Shown: positions 5,197-5,197 of the stretch, one piece after another
How positions within the stretch are numbered: position 1 is the first letter of the stretch
How the letters are laid out: each line of letters begins with the position of its first letter
Origin: Paracoccaceae bacterium
GTDB lineage: Bacteria; Pseudomonadota; Alphaproteobacteria; Rhodobacterales; Rhodobacteraceae
Length of the DNA stretch: 5,197 bases
Reading direction: 5' to 3'
Assembly (NCBI GenBank): GCA_007131945.1
Contig: SLPP01000273.1
Coordinates: forward strand, 1-5,197
The notes under the pieces: model-generated
What the model was told of the DNA's origin: nothing
Database searches by the model: none
What the model saw: only the letters and a program-made list of their open reading frames with translations
Translations under genes and position numbers: made by a program

Positions 5197-5197
5197 G

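Noticed and set aside
1..5197. CRISPR arrays, toxin-antitoxin pairs or phage genes
   Set aside because: No regularly spaced repeats, no small paired ORFs with ribosome binding sites and no phage-like proteins are present.

Overview
The window is GC-rich (very G/C-biased third codon positions) and looks like a chromosomal segment of an alphaproteobacterium, plausibly of the Rhodobacteraceae. That placement is inferred from base composition and the style of the encoded proteins; no ribosomal RNA or marker gene is present to prove it.

Layout. Positions 9-98 carry a leftward tRNA-Ser(CGA). Positions 99-446 hold no gene I can support. Positions 447-1743 are a decayed insertion-sequence block: the 5' part of an IS66-like or unclassified transposase (1372-1743) runs abruptly into the last two thirds of an IS256-family transposase (447-1371). 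The IS256 part lies in two reading frames separated by a frameshift in a GC-dinucleotide run near 912-919, so neither transposase should be functional. A leftward tRNA-Tyr(GTA) follows at 1882-1965. The block therefore sits between two tRNA genes.

Positions 2052-3460 are a leftward two-gene unit. A DMT/EamA membrane transporter comes first, and its stop codon lies 2 nt before the start of a small secreted CAP-domain (SCP-like) protein whose ribosome binding site is inside the transporter gene. A 116-bp divergent intergenic region (3461-3576) with a strong inverted repeat separates this unit from a rightward nitroreductase-family flavoenzyme (3577-4266). That enzyme closely resembles iodotyrosine deiodinase, including the Glu/Tyr/Lys substrate-binding triad at the expected spacing. 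A 292-bp gap (4267-4558) holds a 16-bp perfect palindrome and a candidate intrinsic terminator. The last gene is a leftward RibD-C/dihydrofolate-reductase-like protein (4559-5089) with its upstream region at the window edge.

I see no evidence of a dedicated new defence or biosynthetic system. The points most worth checking are the IYD-like enzyme with its divergent operator-like region, the chimeric transposase, and the isolated palindrome at 4296-4311.
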